DNA of 64,000 nucleotides. Source: Bacteroidia bacterium (GTDB taxonomy: Bacteria; Bacteroidota; Bacteroidia; B-17B0; Aurantibacillaceae). Where the stretch lies: NCBI GenBank assembly GCA_016787895.1, contig JAEUTN010000014.1, positions 558,001-622,000 of the forward strand. The letters are read 5' to 3'. The position numbers were made by a program, and so were the translations under genes. The notes under the pieces are model-generated. The model made no database searches. It was not told where the DNA came from and saw only the letters and a program-made list of their open reading frames with translations. How positions within the stretch are numbered: the first letter of the stretch is position 1; each line of letters opens with the position of its first letter. Shown in pieces: positions 26,193 to 34,039 of this stretch.

Positions 26193-26756
26193 ATGAGTTT
26201 AGTTTCTAAAATACAAACCTTAACCGGGCTGTCGCCAGAAGCAGCAGCCCGGTTGAACCAGAGTCTTGAAGACTTTTCATTCAAAAAAAACGAAACGGTG
26301 CTTCAGGTAGGCAAAGTGTGCAACTACCTCTACTATATAAATAAAGGTATGTTAAGCGGGCATTACCATTTACAAGACCACGAAGTGTGCAATTGGCTGG
26401 GGATTGAAAATGATTTTGCCACCTCTTACTACAGTTTTATTACCCGGCGACCTTCCCCTGAAATTATCACCAGCATTGAAAACACCAGCGTTCAGGCCAT
26501 TTCATTTGCCAAATTGCATGAGATTTACCATTTGTTTCCCGAAACCGAACGGGCCGGACGATTAATTTTAGAAGAGTATTATGCCCGCCTGGAAGAACGA
26601 TTAATTTCCATACAATTTAAATCGGCCAAGGAGCGCTACCTCACGCTTCTGAAAAACCGTCCCGAAATTATCCAACGCGCTCCGCTGGGCCGCATTGCCT
26701 CTTACCTGGGCATGAAACAGGAAACCCTCAGCCGCATTCGCGCCGAAATAGAATAA
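26193..26756 (+). CDS. Crp/Fnr family transcriptional regulator
   Basis: 187 residues from the ATG at 26193. An upstream start would overlap the preceding gene by 65 nt and is rejected. The N-terminal cyclic-nucleotide-binding fold is visible (FKKNETVLQVGKVCNYLYYINKGMLSGHY). The C-terminal helix-turn-helix ends in GRIASYLGMKQETLSRIRAEIE, the usual recognition-helix pattern (ETLSRIR) of the family. The effector is unknown; no Fnr-type cysteine cluster is evident. A candidate Fnr-like box lies about 140 nt past its stop, ahead of the next gene, so it may regulate that lipoprotein. Confidence 0.86.
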   Translation: MSLVSKIQTLTGLSPEAAARLNQSLEDFSFKKNETVLQVGKVCNYLYYINKGMLSGHYHLQDHEVCNWLGIENDFATSYYSFITRRPSPEIITSIENTSVQAISFAKLHEIYHLFPETERAGRLILEEYYARLEERLISIQFKSAKERYLTLLKNRPEIIQRAPLGRIASYLGMKQETLSRIRAEIE

Positions 26757-26821
26757 AGCCCCCGGTGAACCCTCTCAGGCTTGGTTTCTAATCGAATCAG
26801 AAAAAGAAATAAGCCCCCGGT
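26756..26821 (+). repeat. Short direct repeat AAGCCCCCGGT, two copies 55 nt apart
   Basis: AAGCCCCCGGT at 26756-26766 (overlapping the last base of the crp/fnr stop codon) and at 26811-26821, each followed by a CCC-rich segment. The second copy abuts the hairpin at 26824-26868. Confidence 0.6.
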
Positions 26822-26823
26822 AT

Positions 26824-26868
26824 ACCCCGAAAGGGTTTTCGAATTCATCCGGTAAACCCTTTCGGGGT
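26824..26868 (+). terminator. Long perfect inverted repeat after the Crp/Fnr gene
   Basis: CCCCGAAAGGGTTT (26825-26838) pairs exactly with AAACCCTTTCGGGG (26854-26867), plus one outer A-T pair, around a 15-nt loop. The T-run behind it is short, so termination or a processing/repeat role are both possible. Confidence 0.5.
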
Positions 26869-26896
26869 TTACTCAAAAGCCCATTCAATGCATTTT

Positions 26897-26910
26897 TTGA
26901 TTTAGGTCAA
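26897..26910 (+). promoter_or_regulatory. Candidate Fnr/Crp-family operator
   Basis: TTGAT-TTAG-GTCAA, matching the Fnr consensus TTGATnnnnATCAA at nine of ten positions. Its centre is about 40 nt upstream of the start site predicted from the -7 element at 26933-26940, the classical class II activation position. A Crp/Fnr gene lies immediately upstream. Confidence 0.5.
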
Positions 26911-26932
26911 ATGCCTCCTCCGACAGATCCAA

Positions 26933-26940
26933 TAGTTTTG
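26933..26940 (+). promoter_or_regulatory. Bacteroidota -7 promoter element for the lipoprotein gene
   Basis: TAGTTTTG, a perfect TAnnTTTG, ends 27 nt before the ATG at 26968. Confidence 0.65.
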
Positions 26941-26967
26941 CGGTATAATCGTAAACTTTTTTATACC

Positions 26968-27531
26968 ATGAAAAACAAACTCTTGCTTTTTGCCTCTTCC
27001 CTCCTGCTTTTGGTTTCCTGCATGAAAGAAATGAGTGAATCCATCAGCGACGAAAGCGCCGGACTGAACGGAGGCTTTGAAAAAACAAAAAACAATTTAC
27101 CACTCAACTGGCTGGTGTACACCCAAAAAACAACAGGCTATGGCGACTTTAGCATTTTAATTGATAGCATCAAGGCCGCAGAGGGAAAACGCTGTTTGCA
27201 TTTTGCAGTAAAGGATTGCTCCAACACTGGCGGACGATTTTCTCCCGGCATCAGCACAGAAATAAAAGCTCAAGCAGGTAACACCTTTAAAATTACCTGC
27301 AAAATAAAAAACACGGGTTCTGCATTTTGTATTCGGTTGAGCGGGGTCAATGCCTTTGAAGCCTCTGCAGGACCCGAACTCCGCTCTTCTGAATCCATCC
27401 CCGAATGGCGTGAAATTGAGTTGAAATATACCCTTGCAAAAGAAATGGAAAAATTACGTTTGGAAGTGAATGTGCTGAGCGCCGGAGATTTTTGGATAGA
27501 CGACCTTAAGGTAGAAAAAGTGAAGGGCTGA
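26968..27531 (+). CDS. Lipoprotein with carbohydrate-binding-like (CBM4/9-type) fold
   Basis: 187 residues from the ATG at 26968; a longer reading would cover the promoter. The signal peptide ends with lipobox LLVSC, so the mature protein should start at a lipidated Cys. The rest looks like a single galactose-binding/CBM4-9 jelly roll: LNGGFEKTKNNLPLNWLVY near the start, AEGKRCLHFAVKD, FKITCKIKNTGSAF, and FWIDDLKVEKVKG at the end. The ligand is unknown. Its promoter carries a candidate Fnr-like box and the upstream gene encodes a Crp/Fnr regulator. Confidence 0.7.
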   Translation: MKNKLLLFASSLLLLVSCMKEMSESISDESAGLNGGFEKTKNNLPLNWLVYTQKTTGYGDFSILIDSIKAAEGKRCLHFAVKDCSNTGGRFSPGISTEIKAQAGNTFKITCKIKNTGSAFCIRLSGVNAFEASAGPELRSSESIPEWREIELKYTLAKEMEKLRLEVNVLSAGDFWIDDLKVEKVKG

Positions 27532-27637
27532 TGATTTGAAAAGCGTTGAACTCAACATAAACGAACCAAGAGAAGCATGAGTTTCGATAAGCGCTATTTG
27601 TTTTACCGGAGTTTCTTTATACAATCACCGGCTTAGG

Positions 27638-29122
27638 CTATTCCAGTTCTTTCAACAGTTGTTCAAGTATCGCTTTGTCCAACACTGGAGTTATTCCATC
27701 TCCAAACGAAAATTTCGCCCCTTCTTTTAACTCATCTCTGTGCTCTTTAGGATAAGCCATATAGAGTGTTTTGAACTCCTGCAAACGTTTCTCAAACACC
27801 GCCTTATTGTTTGCTTCCACATTTTCGAAAAGCGCCGAACTCATGCCCCAGCCTATCCCTTGATATAAAAGAGAGTGGTCGAGGGAAGAACCTTGAATCA
27901 CCGCCTGAACTTTTTGGGGATCGTGACCTGTTTTTTTGCAAATCACCCAACCGGCCGCCTTTTCTCCATTGCCCTGGGGTGGTTTTTGAGTGAATAACAA
28001 AAGACAACCATAAACTGCAAACATCAGGTATAAACTCCACAATACAAATCCTGCTCTAAGGTGGTTTAGTCCCGCTATAACCAAAAGTGAAAGCAAAGGA
28101 AGTATATAACACAAATGGCGATAAGCCACATGGTTGCTGATTTCCTTACCCTCGTAATAAAATGGACTGATGGCATACACCAGCAAAAACACAAACACCA
28201 TAAGGTATAAGGCAAATTTTGATCCTGATGTTAGCCCGGGTAATTTTGTTCTTGCAAATGCCATTAAACCCAAAGCCACTAAGGTTATCCACAGGTATTT
28301 GAGCGGTGCCAGAAAATATGGTGAATGCCTGGCTGCTACGGATGAATCTGCCAGGGCATTTGTCCAGAGTTTATACAAATGCTTCCAGGTTTCTGAATCG
28401 TGTAAAGAAAAACTTGTGTCCCGAATTGAATCGAGCGGTATCTGCTCTAAATGAAACCCGGCATCGGCAAAAACCCTCACCAAAATGTGCACAAACAAAA
28501 TTGCACCAAAACACAGTAAGGCGTAAAGTTTGTACCTGAGCTTATCGTTTGTGGCAAAACACAAGACAAGGTAGGCCGGCAACAAAACCATGTTGTTGTA
28601 TGAAAACCAAACGGCCAAACCCATAAACACAGCACTTAACAAATAAAATCGCAGGGTGCCTGTGTTTTTTTGAAACACATAAAACAACAAAAAGGGGAAA
28701 CTGCCCGACACCGCATGCATACCAAAATTTAAACTGCCCCAGGGGATGCTGCTGGGTGAAGCAAAAATGCTCCAAAGACCAAAGACAAGTGTAACTTTTA
28801 CCGGAAAGGTTTTGCTCACGATGTACAATTGAATGTAGCGCGAGATAAAATCCAGCAGAAGGGCCGAAAGTGTAAGGGAGTCAAAGGCAGTAAACAATCC
28901 TATAAACTTGCCGAGAAGTGAAACCAAAATGGTACCCCCCTCGTGGGGATAATGAATAAGCTCCGCATAGCTGAACCCCCCGGCGCGTATCATGCTTTCC
29001 CATGCCAGGTGATCGGGGGCAAATCGCCAGGGGGTGTAATAGTACGCGTAAATAACACGCAGCAAAGTGCCAAGAAGACAAATGAACAGTAAATTGAATC
29101 TTGTCAGGTAGTTCAAATTCAT
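27638..29122 (-). CDS. Polytopic membrane protein, glycosyltransferase (GT39/PMT-like) superfamily candidate
   Basis: 494 residues with about ten hydrophobic membrane segments covering most of the first 390 residues, then a soluble C-terminal tail. Near the start, after TM1, it has PDHLAWESMIRAG and FSYAELIHYPHEGG, an acidic-rich periplasmic loop of the kind seen in polyprenyl-phosphate-sugar transferases. I see no firm catalytic signature. The nearby hldD is an envelope sugar gene, but it is separated by an unrelated lipoprotein gene. The function is uncertain; transport is an alternative. Confidence 0.55.
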   Translation of the reverse strand: MNLNYLTRFNLLFICLLGTLLRVIYAYYYTPWRFAPDHLAWESMIRAGGFSYAELIHYPHEGGTILVSLLGKFIGLFTAFDSLTLSALLLDFISRYIQLYIVSKTFPVKVTLVFGLWSIFASPSSIPWGSLNFGMHAVSGSFPFLLFYVFQKNTGTLRFYLLSAVFMGLAVWFSYNNMVLLPAYLVLCFATNDKLRYKLYALLCFGAILFVHILVRVFADAGFHLEQIPLDSIRDTSFSLHDSETWKHLYKLWTNALADSSVAARHSPYFLAPLKYLWITLVALGLMAFARTKLPGLTSGSKFALYLMVFVFLLVYAISPFYYEGKEISNHVAYRHLCYILPLLSLLVIAGLNHLRAGFVLWSLYLMFAVYGCLLLFTQKPPQGNGEKAAGWVICKKTGHDPQKVQAVIQGSSLDHSLLYQGIGWGMSSALFENVEANNKAVFEKRLQEFKTLYMAYPKEHRDELKEGAKFSFGDGITPVLDKAILEQLLKELE

Positions 29123-29252
29123 GCTTTAGCGTTTTAGGGTAAATGACTTACTGGCACGACCAAGTTAAGCTAATTTTTGTTTGTCCTCCTGGCGGGTATA
29201 CAGTTTCCTCTTCACCAATCGCGCCGTTTGATTTAAACAAAAAACCCATTTG

Positions 29253-29696
29253 TTATTGCATTCGTTTATAGGTGCTGCTGGAATAATACTGCCCCGGTGT
29301 TTGGCCCTGCCAGTTGGAGGAAGGGTGGACAGTTTTTTGCGAATCGAAACGTTTTACCTCTTGTGTTGTAAGCAAGTAGATGCTTTTAAATCCAGGGGAA
29401 TAATAGCTGTCATTTCCTATAATCAGCAAACTATCGGTTAACACTTCACCATTGCTGAAGTACGCGTAGCGTATGGCCTTTTTTATAGTTTGGCCGCAAG
29501 CCACGATAACAGAAACTCCGTATTCATCTTTAAATATGGCATAAACCTTTTTGGCTTTTATGGAATCGGGAATATTCAATGATGCTTTGCTACCCTCTGC
29601 TACAGGTTCCTTACAGGCACAAATAAAAACTGTAACAACAAGCCCGGTCAGGACTATACAAGTTTGAAGGCGGCTTATAGAATTGAGTTGACCCAA
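29253..29696 (-). CDS. Small lipoprotein of unknown function
   Basis: 147 residues from a TTG start at 29696; no ATG is available in frame upstream of the signal peptide. The hydrophobic segment TCIVLTGLVVTVFIC precedes lipobox-like ICAC. The mature part is beta-rich (KVYAIFKDEYGVSVIVACGQ; YYSPGFKSIYLLTTQEVKRF). No family recognised. It stands between the polytopic protein gene and hldD on the same strand. Confidence 0.5.
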   Translation of the reverse strand: MGQLNSISRLQTCIVLTGLVVTVFICACKEPVAEGSKASLNIPDSIKAKKVYAIFKDEYGVSVIVACGQTIKKAIRYAYFSNGEVLTDSLLIIGNDSYYSPGFKSIYLLTTQEVKRFDSQKTVHPSSNWQGQTPGQYYSSSTYKRMQ

Positions 29697-29747
29697 TTGA
29701 TTCGAGTAAACACAGTGTATAAACTTTACGTCAGGGGCCTGATGGTT

Positions 29748-30713
29748 TTACATGTACCCTGATTTTGAAAGGTAATTGCTCACGTAATCCCTCACCCCTT
29801 CTTCTAATCCGGTAAAAGGTGTTTTGTACCCTTGCGCAATCAACTTTTCCATTTTGGCTTCGGTAAAGTACTGGTACTTGTCGCGAATATCAATGGGCGT
29901 ATCAATAAATTCGATTACCGGTTCCTTTCCCAAGGCCGCAAAGGTGGCTTTGGCCAAATCCAAAAACGTACGGGCTTTGCCGCTGCCTAAATTGTAGATG
30001 CCGTTTTTAGGTTTGTTTTTGTACAAAAACCAAATGACGTTCACCACGTCTTTCACGTATACAAAATCGCGAAGCTGTCCCCCATCCGTATAATCGGGAT
30101 GGTGCGAGCGAAACAGTTTTACCTTGCCGTTTTGTTTGATTTGATTAAATGCGTGAAAAATAACCGATGCCATGCGGCCCTTGTGGTATTCGTTGGGGCC
30201 GTACACATTAAAAAACTTTAACCCATACCAATGAGTCGGTGTTTTTTTCTGTAACATGGCCCACTTATCAAAATCGTTTTTACTGTCACCGTATGGGTTC
30301 AAAGGTTTTAAGAGTGGGATTTTGGTTTCATCGTCCTCATAGCCTTGCTCACCCAAACCATAGGTGGCGGCAGAAGAGGCGTAAATAAGAGGAATGTTGT
30401 GGGCTGAACAGATTTGCCAGAGGGCTTTGGTGTAATTAAGATTGAGTTCGTTGAACAGGTCCACATTAAACTCCGTGGTATCGGTTCGTGCGCCAATGTG
30501 GATGATGTGCTCAACAATCTCTGTATTTTTTTGCAACCACTCGATAAAATCTTTTCGTTCAATTTTTTGGTAAAAGGTTTTGAGGGTGTAATTATTGTCC
30601 TTTTCGTGTTTGGAAAAATCGTCCACCAGCACTAGGTTGGTGATACCTTCGGCATTGAACTTGGCTATTACACAGCTGCCGATAAATCCGGCTGCCCCTG
30701 TGATGACTATCAT
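29748..30713 (-). CDS. hldD: ADP-L-glycero-D-manno-heptose 6-epimerase
   Basis: 321 residues, extended short-chain dehydrogenase fold. The nucleotide loop GAAGFIGS is at 6-13, the catalytic Tyr141 and Lys145 lie in NPYGDSK, and FFNVYGPNEYHKGRMASV and GGQLRDFVYVKDVV match HldD. It converts ADP-D-glycero- to ADP-L-glycero-beta-D-manno-heptose, the precursor of LPS core heptose. This implies a heptose-bearing LPS. A near-consensus element TATCTTTA is readable upstream on the minus strand. Confidence 0.9.
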   Translation of the reverse strand: MIVITGAAGFIGSCVIAKFNAEGITNLVLVDDFSKHEKDNNYTLKTFYQKIERKDFIEWLQKNTEIVEHIIHIGARTDTTEFNVDLFNELNLNYTKALWQICSAHNIPLIYASSAATYGLGEQGYEDDETKIPLLKPLNPYGDSKNDFDKWAMLQKKTPTHWYGLKFFNVYGPNEYHKGRMASVIFHAFNQIKQNGKVKLFRSHHPDYTDGGQLRDFVYVKDVVNVIWFLYKNKPKNGIYNLGSGKARTFLDLAKATFAALGKEPVIEFIDTPIDIRDKYQYFTEAKMEKLIAQGYKTPFTGLEEGVRDYVSNYLSKSGYM

Positions 30714-30770
30714 ACTTTAATTTTGAGTTAAAGATAAGGGTATTTGTTCATTAAAATTTACACCTTGTTT

Positions 30771-30933
30771 GCGTGAGGGCCCCGAAAGCTTTCGGGGGAG
30801 TGGAAAGCCCGCAGCGTTCGCCGTAGCTTTAGCGAAGGCGAAGGCGAAGCGAGGACTTGTAACGTTAAGCGCGACCCCCATGAAGCGAAAAACTTTTGCA
30901 AATGAGATGGTTTTTCTGCTTCATGGGGGTCGC
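30771..30933. repeat. Intergenic repeat element with terminal 16-bp hairpin
   Basis: The right end is a hairpin of 16 perfect pairs, GCGACCCCCATGAAGC (30871-30886) with its complement (30918-30933), extended by AAAAAC/GTTTTT after a small asymmetric internal loop. To the left lie an 18-bp perfect palindrome of CCCCGAAAG and CTTTCGGGG (30780-30797) and a TTCGCC/GGCGAA pair with GGCGAA runs (30817-30850). The base composition is much more GC-rich than the flanks. The terminal hairpin with a GGGGTCG flank recalls the element at 24691-24952, in the opposite orientation. It could be a small non-autonomous repeat or structured RNA. Confidence 0.65.
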
Positions 30934-31009
30934 ACCCAAAAATTGCTCAACAATCAAATATGCCTAATAAAATTTTGTATTCTAAGTTATAACTCCCAAC
31001 TTCGGTACT

Positions 31010-32782
31010 ATGGAAATTACTAGGGTATTTGATATTTTGGACTATCTGAAGCAGCACCCCAAATCAGATATCCTGGCCGCGAAAGTGAACAAACGCTGGC
31101 AAACCTATACCACCGATGATTTTGCCAACAATGCCAATAAAGTAGGTGCCGCACTTTTGCACCTTGGCCTGCAACCAGGAGATAAAGTAGCCTTGCTGGC
31201 TGGCAATTCTCCCCAATGGAATTTTGTGGATTATGGCGCCCAGCAGGTGAACATGCCTACGGCTCCCATTTTTCCCACGATCAATAACGATGACCTTTTA
31301 TATATATTAAACCACAGCGAAGCCAAAATTGTGTTTGTTTCAGACAGAGGGGGAATGCAAAAAATCACTACCCTGAAGGAAAAACTGCCTCATTTGAAAC
31401 ACCAGGTTAGTTTTTCAAAGCAGGAAGGCTGTATGCATTTTGAGGAGTTTTTGGCCTTGGGAGAAAAACACCTGGATATAGCCAAAATCGAAAGCATTAA
31501 AAAAAGCGTAAAACCCAACGATCTGTTCACCTTGTTGTACACCTCGGGCACAACGGGTCAGCCCAAAGGTGTGATGCTCTCGCACCACAACATGCTGAGC
31601 AATGTAAAAATCTGTAAAAACATAGCCCCTTTTACTCCCAAATGGAGGGCTCTGAGTTTTTTGCCCCTGAACCACGTTTATGAACGTTTTCTGAACTCGC
31701 TTTATTTATACAATGAGGTAAGTATTTATTATGCCGAAAATTTTGAAACCATAGGCGAAAACTGCCGGGAGATTCACCCACAATTGTTTGTTGCGGTGCC
31801 GAGGATTTTAGAAAAGGTACTGGAAAAAATTTGCGCGGCCGGAGAAAAACTCAGCGGACCCAAACGAAAAATATTCGATTGGAGTTTGGATTTAGCCGAA
31901 CGTTTTGAATACAAGGGTGCCAATGGCTGGTGGTACGAACTGCAGCGAAAAATAGCCGATAAGTTGGTATACAAAAAATGGCGTGAGGCTGTTGGTGGGG
32001 AAATTGTAATTATTGTGAGTGGAGGGGCGGCGCTTAACCCAAGATTGGAACGCATTTTTTATTGCGCGGGATTAAACTTGCTCCAAGGATACGGACTTAC
32101 TGAAACTTGCGTGGTGGTGGCGGTGAACCGCATTGATGAGGACCGCCGTAAATTTGGCACCGTGGGTTTGGTGGTAGAAAATTCAGAAGTAAAAATTGCG
32201 GAAGAGGATGGGGAGATTTTGGTGAAAGGGCCAAGCGTGATGCTGGGGTATTACAAAAACCCTGAAGCCACTGCGGAGGTGATTGACAAGGAAGGCTGGT
32301 TCCACACCGGAGATGTGGGCACATTTGAGGATGGAAAATTTTTGAAAATTACCGACCGTAAAAAAGAGATCTTCAAAAATTCGGCCGGTAAGTATATTTC
32401 TCCGGTTTTGATTGAAAACAAACTAAAAGAGTGCAAATACATTGAACAATGTATGGTGATTGGGGAAAACCAGAAATTTGTCTCCGCTTTTATCGTGCCT
32501 TCCATTCCGGCGTTTAAAGAATATCTGGCGGCCCGAAAAATAAGCCCCGGCTCAGCAGAGGAAATCGCCAACCACGAGATGTTAAAGCAACTCATTCAGG
32601 AACACGTGAAAAAAATCAACGCCACCCTTGCGCCATACGAACAAGTAAAACGTCAGCAACTGGTGTTTGAGCACTGGACCATTGAGAATGGAGAAATTAC
32701 CCCAAAATTAAGTTTGCGCCGCAAAGTGATTTTGAAAAAACACCAGGAGGTGTACCATAAAATTTTCCTGAACGAGGATTAA
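31010..32782 (+). CDS. Long-chain fatty-acid-CoA ligase (AMP-forming)
   Basis: 590 residues. The adenylate-forming signature YTSGTTGQPKG is at 177-187, followed by SFLPLNHVYER, GGAALNPRLERIF and LLQGYGLTETCVV, then WFHTGDVG, DRKKEIFKNSAGKYI and the C-terminal catalytic lysine region. It activates long-chain fatty acids to acyl-CoA with ATP for beta-oxidation or lipid synthesis. Its length and SLRRKVILKKH ending match FadD/FAA-type proteins common in Bacteroidota. No operon partners are visible. Confidence 0.93.
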   Translation: MEITRVFDILDYLKQHPKSDILAAKVNKRWQTYTTDDFANNANKVGAALLHLGLQPGDKVALLAGNSPQWNFVDYGAQQVNMPTAPIFPTINNDDLLYILNHSEAKIVFVSDRGGMQKITTLKEKLPHLKHQVSFSKQEGCMHFEEFLALGEKHLDIAKIESIKKSVKPNDLFTLLYTSGTTGQPKGVMLSHHNMLSNVKICKNIAPFTPKWRALSFLPLNHVYERFLNSLYLYNEVSIYYAENFETIGENCREIHPQLFVAVPRILEKVLEKICAAGEKLSGPKRKIFDWSLDLAERFEYKGANGWWYELQRKIADKLVYKKWREAVGGEIVIIVSGGAALNPRLERIFYCAGLNLLQGYGLTETCVVVAVNRIDEDRRKFGTVGLVVENSEVKIAEEDGEILVKGPSVMLGYYKNPEATAEVIDKEGWFHTGDVGTFEDGKFLKITDRKKEIFKNSAGKYISPVLIENKLKECKYIEQCMVIGENQKFVSAFIVPSIPAFKEYLAARKISPGSAEEIANHEMLKQLIQEHVKKINATLAPYEQVKRQQLVFEHWTIENGEITPKLSLRRKVILKKHQEVYHKIFLNED

Positions 32783-32857
32783 TTTCAAACCTGTCTATTA
32801 TTAATTATTCCGGGTTCGTTATGCCTGGTTTGCAGTTTATGGTTGGACGATTGGCAT

Positions 32858-32935
32858 CCCCCTCCGACTTTGTAACTTTCTAAACCCTTGTGCTGAGCCT
32901 CGCCCTGAGCGGAGCTTTAGCGGAGTCGAAGGGTT
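32858..32935. repeat. Intergenic repeat with CCCCCTCCGAC tag and inverted ends
   Basis: CCCCCTCCGAC (32858-32868) recurs exactly at 24694-24704, in an intergenic setting. It is followed by a segment bounded by AACCCTT (32883-32889) and AAGGGTT (32929-32935). Inside are two copies of CTGAGC and repeated GCGGAG. The segment resembles short interspersed repeats seen in many bacteria; no gene is present. Confidence 0.55.
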
Positions 32936-32969
32936 GTCGAAGCATTAACCTTCTAAACCATGCCAAGCT

Positions 32970-33983
32970 TTAAGCCCACACTTTAGTGCCTTCGGTGCAA
33001 TTGGTGCAAATGTCAATCTGGTTTCTTCCTTTCAAAATGGACTGACGGAATCGGTTGTATTCCTCAGAATGCCATACCGAGGCAAAACTTTGGTGCTTTA
33101 ATTCCCCAAGTTGATATTTTGCATCCTTATCGAAACAACAGGGCACCACTTTTCCATCCCAGGTGATCACGCAACCCTGCCACATTCTCCAGCATTGGTT
33201 CAGTAACTTATTTTTGATTTTGAAAGTGCCGGCTTTGGTTTTTTCGTAGCGTGAGTACTTTGGGTTTTCGGGAATCCACTCCTCTCCATGTTCGTAATCG
33301 TAAATTTGCGCGGTTTTAATTCTGACCTCGTTTACCCCCAGCTCTTTCCCCAAACGTTTAATGTCGTCTATTTCCGATTCGTTGTGTTTAAACACAATGA
33401 ACTGCCAAACCACATGAGGGAAACGGCTTTTTACTGCCTTTTTCTGCTGAAGAATGTGTTTGGTACCTTCTATTACCTTTTCAAACTGTCCGCCCACCCG
33501 GTACTTCGAGTAGGATTCCTGTTGGCTGCCGTCCACCGAAATGATGAGTTCGTTGAGACAACTGTTGACAGTTGCTTTGGCGCTCTCTTCATTCAAATAG
33601 TGGGCATTGGTGCTGGTGATGGTATAAATACCCTGCGCGTTGGCAAATGCCACCATTTTTAAAAAGTCGGGATTCAAATAAGGTTCTCCCTGAAAATAAA
33701 AAGTGAGGCTGAAAAGGTGTTTATTCAGTTGCAGAATGAGGGATTGAAAAAAAGCGTCGTTCAGCATTCCGGTCGGCCGGGTAAATTCGCGCAAACCACT
33801 GGGACATTGGGGACAGCGCAAATTGCAGGAAGTGGTGGGTTCAATACTTACAAACAAGGGCTTGCCGCTTTGCACCACTTTACCCCTCCAGCGCGAAAAG
33901 TGAAAACTCAGAAAGAGCAGGCTAAAATTGTAAATTTTGTAAACGCTGAGTTTGCCGAATATGTTGAGGTAATACTGTATCAA
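32970..33983 (-). CDS. Radical SAM protein with SPASM-type C-terminal domain
   Basis: 337 residues from a TTG at 33983. Cys53, Cys57 and Cys60 form the CxxxCxxC [4Fe-4S]-SAM motif (TSCNLRCPQC). Downstream, FYFQGEPYLNPDF and SVDGSQQESY are typical radical SAM blocks, and a cluster of cysteines (NQCWRMWQGC, VVPCCFD, ICTNCTEG) makes an auxiliary-cluster SPASM/twitch domain. These enzymes modify peptides, proteins or small molecules. No small peptide substrate gene is recognised beside it; the neighbour on the other strand is an Ig-like lipoprotein. The substrate is unknown. Confidence 0.85.
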   Translation of the reverse strand: MIQYYLNIFGKLSVYKIYNFSLLFLSFHFSRWRGKVVQSGKPLFVSIEPTTSCNLRCPQCPSGLREFTRPTGMLNDAFFQSLILQLNKHLFSLTFYFQGEPYLNPDFLKMVAFANAQGIYTITSTNAHYLNEESAKATVNSCLNELIISVDGSQQESYSKYRVGGQFEKVIEGTKHILQQKKAVKSRFPHVVWQFIVFKHNESEIDDIKRLGKELGVNEVRIKTAQIYDYEHGEEWIPENPKYSRYEKTKAGTFKIKNKLLNQCWRMWQGCVITWDGKVVPCCFDKDAKYQLGELKHQSFASVWHSEEYNRFRQSILKGRNQIDICTNCTEGTKVWA

Positions 33984-34039
33984 ATCAAGTTGAAAAAGAA
34001 AGTGTATGGATTATTGTAATAATTTTACAAATTTATAGA

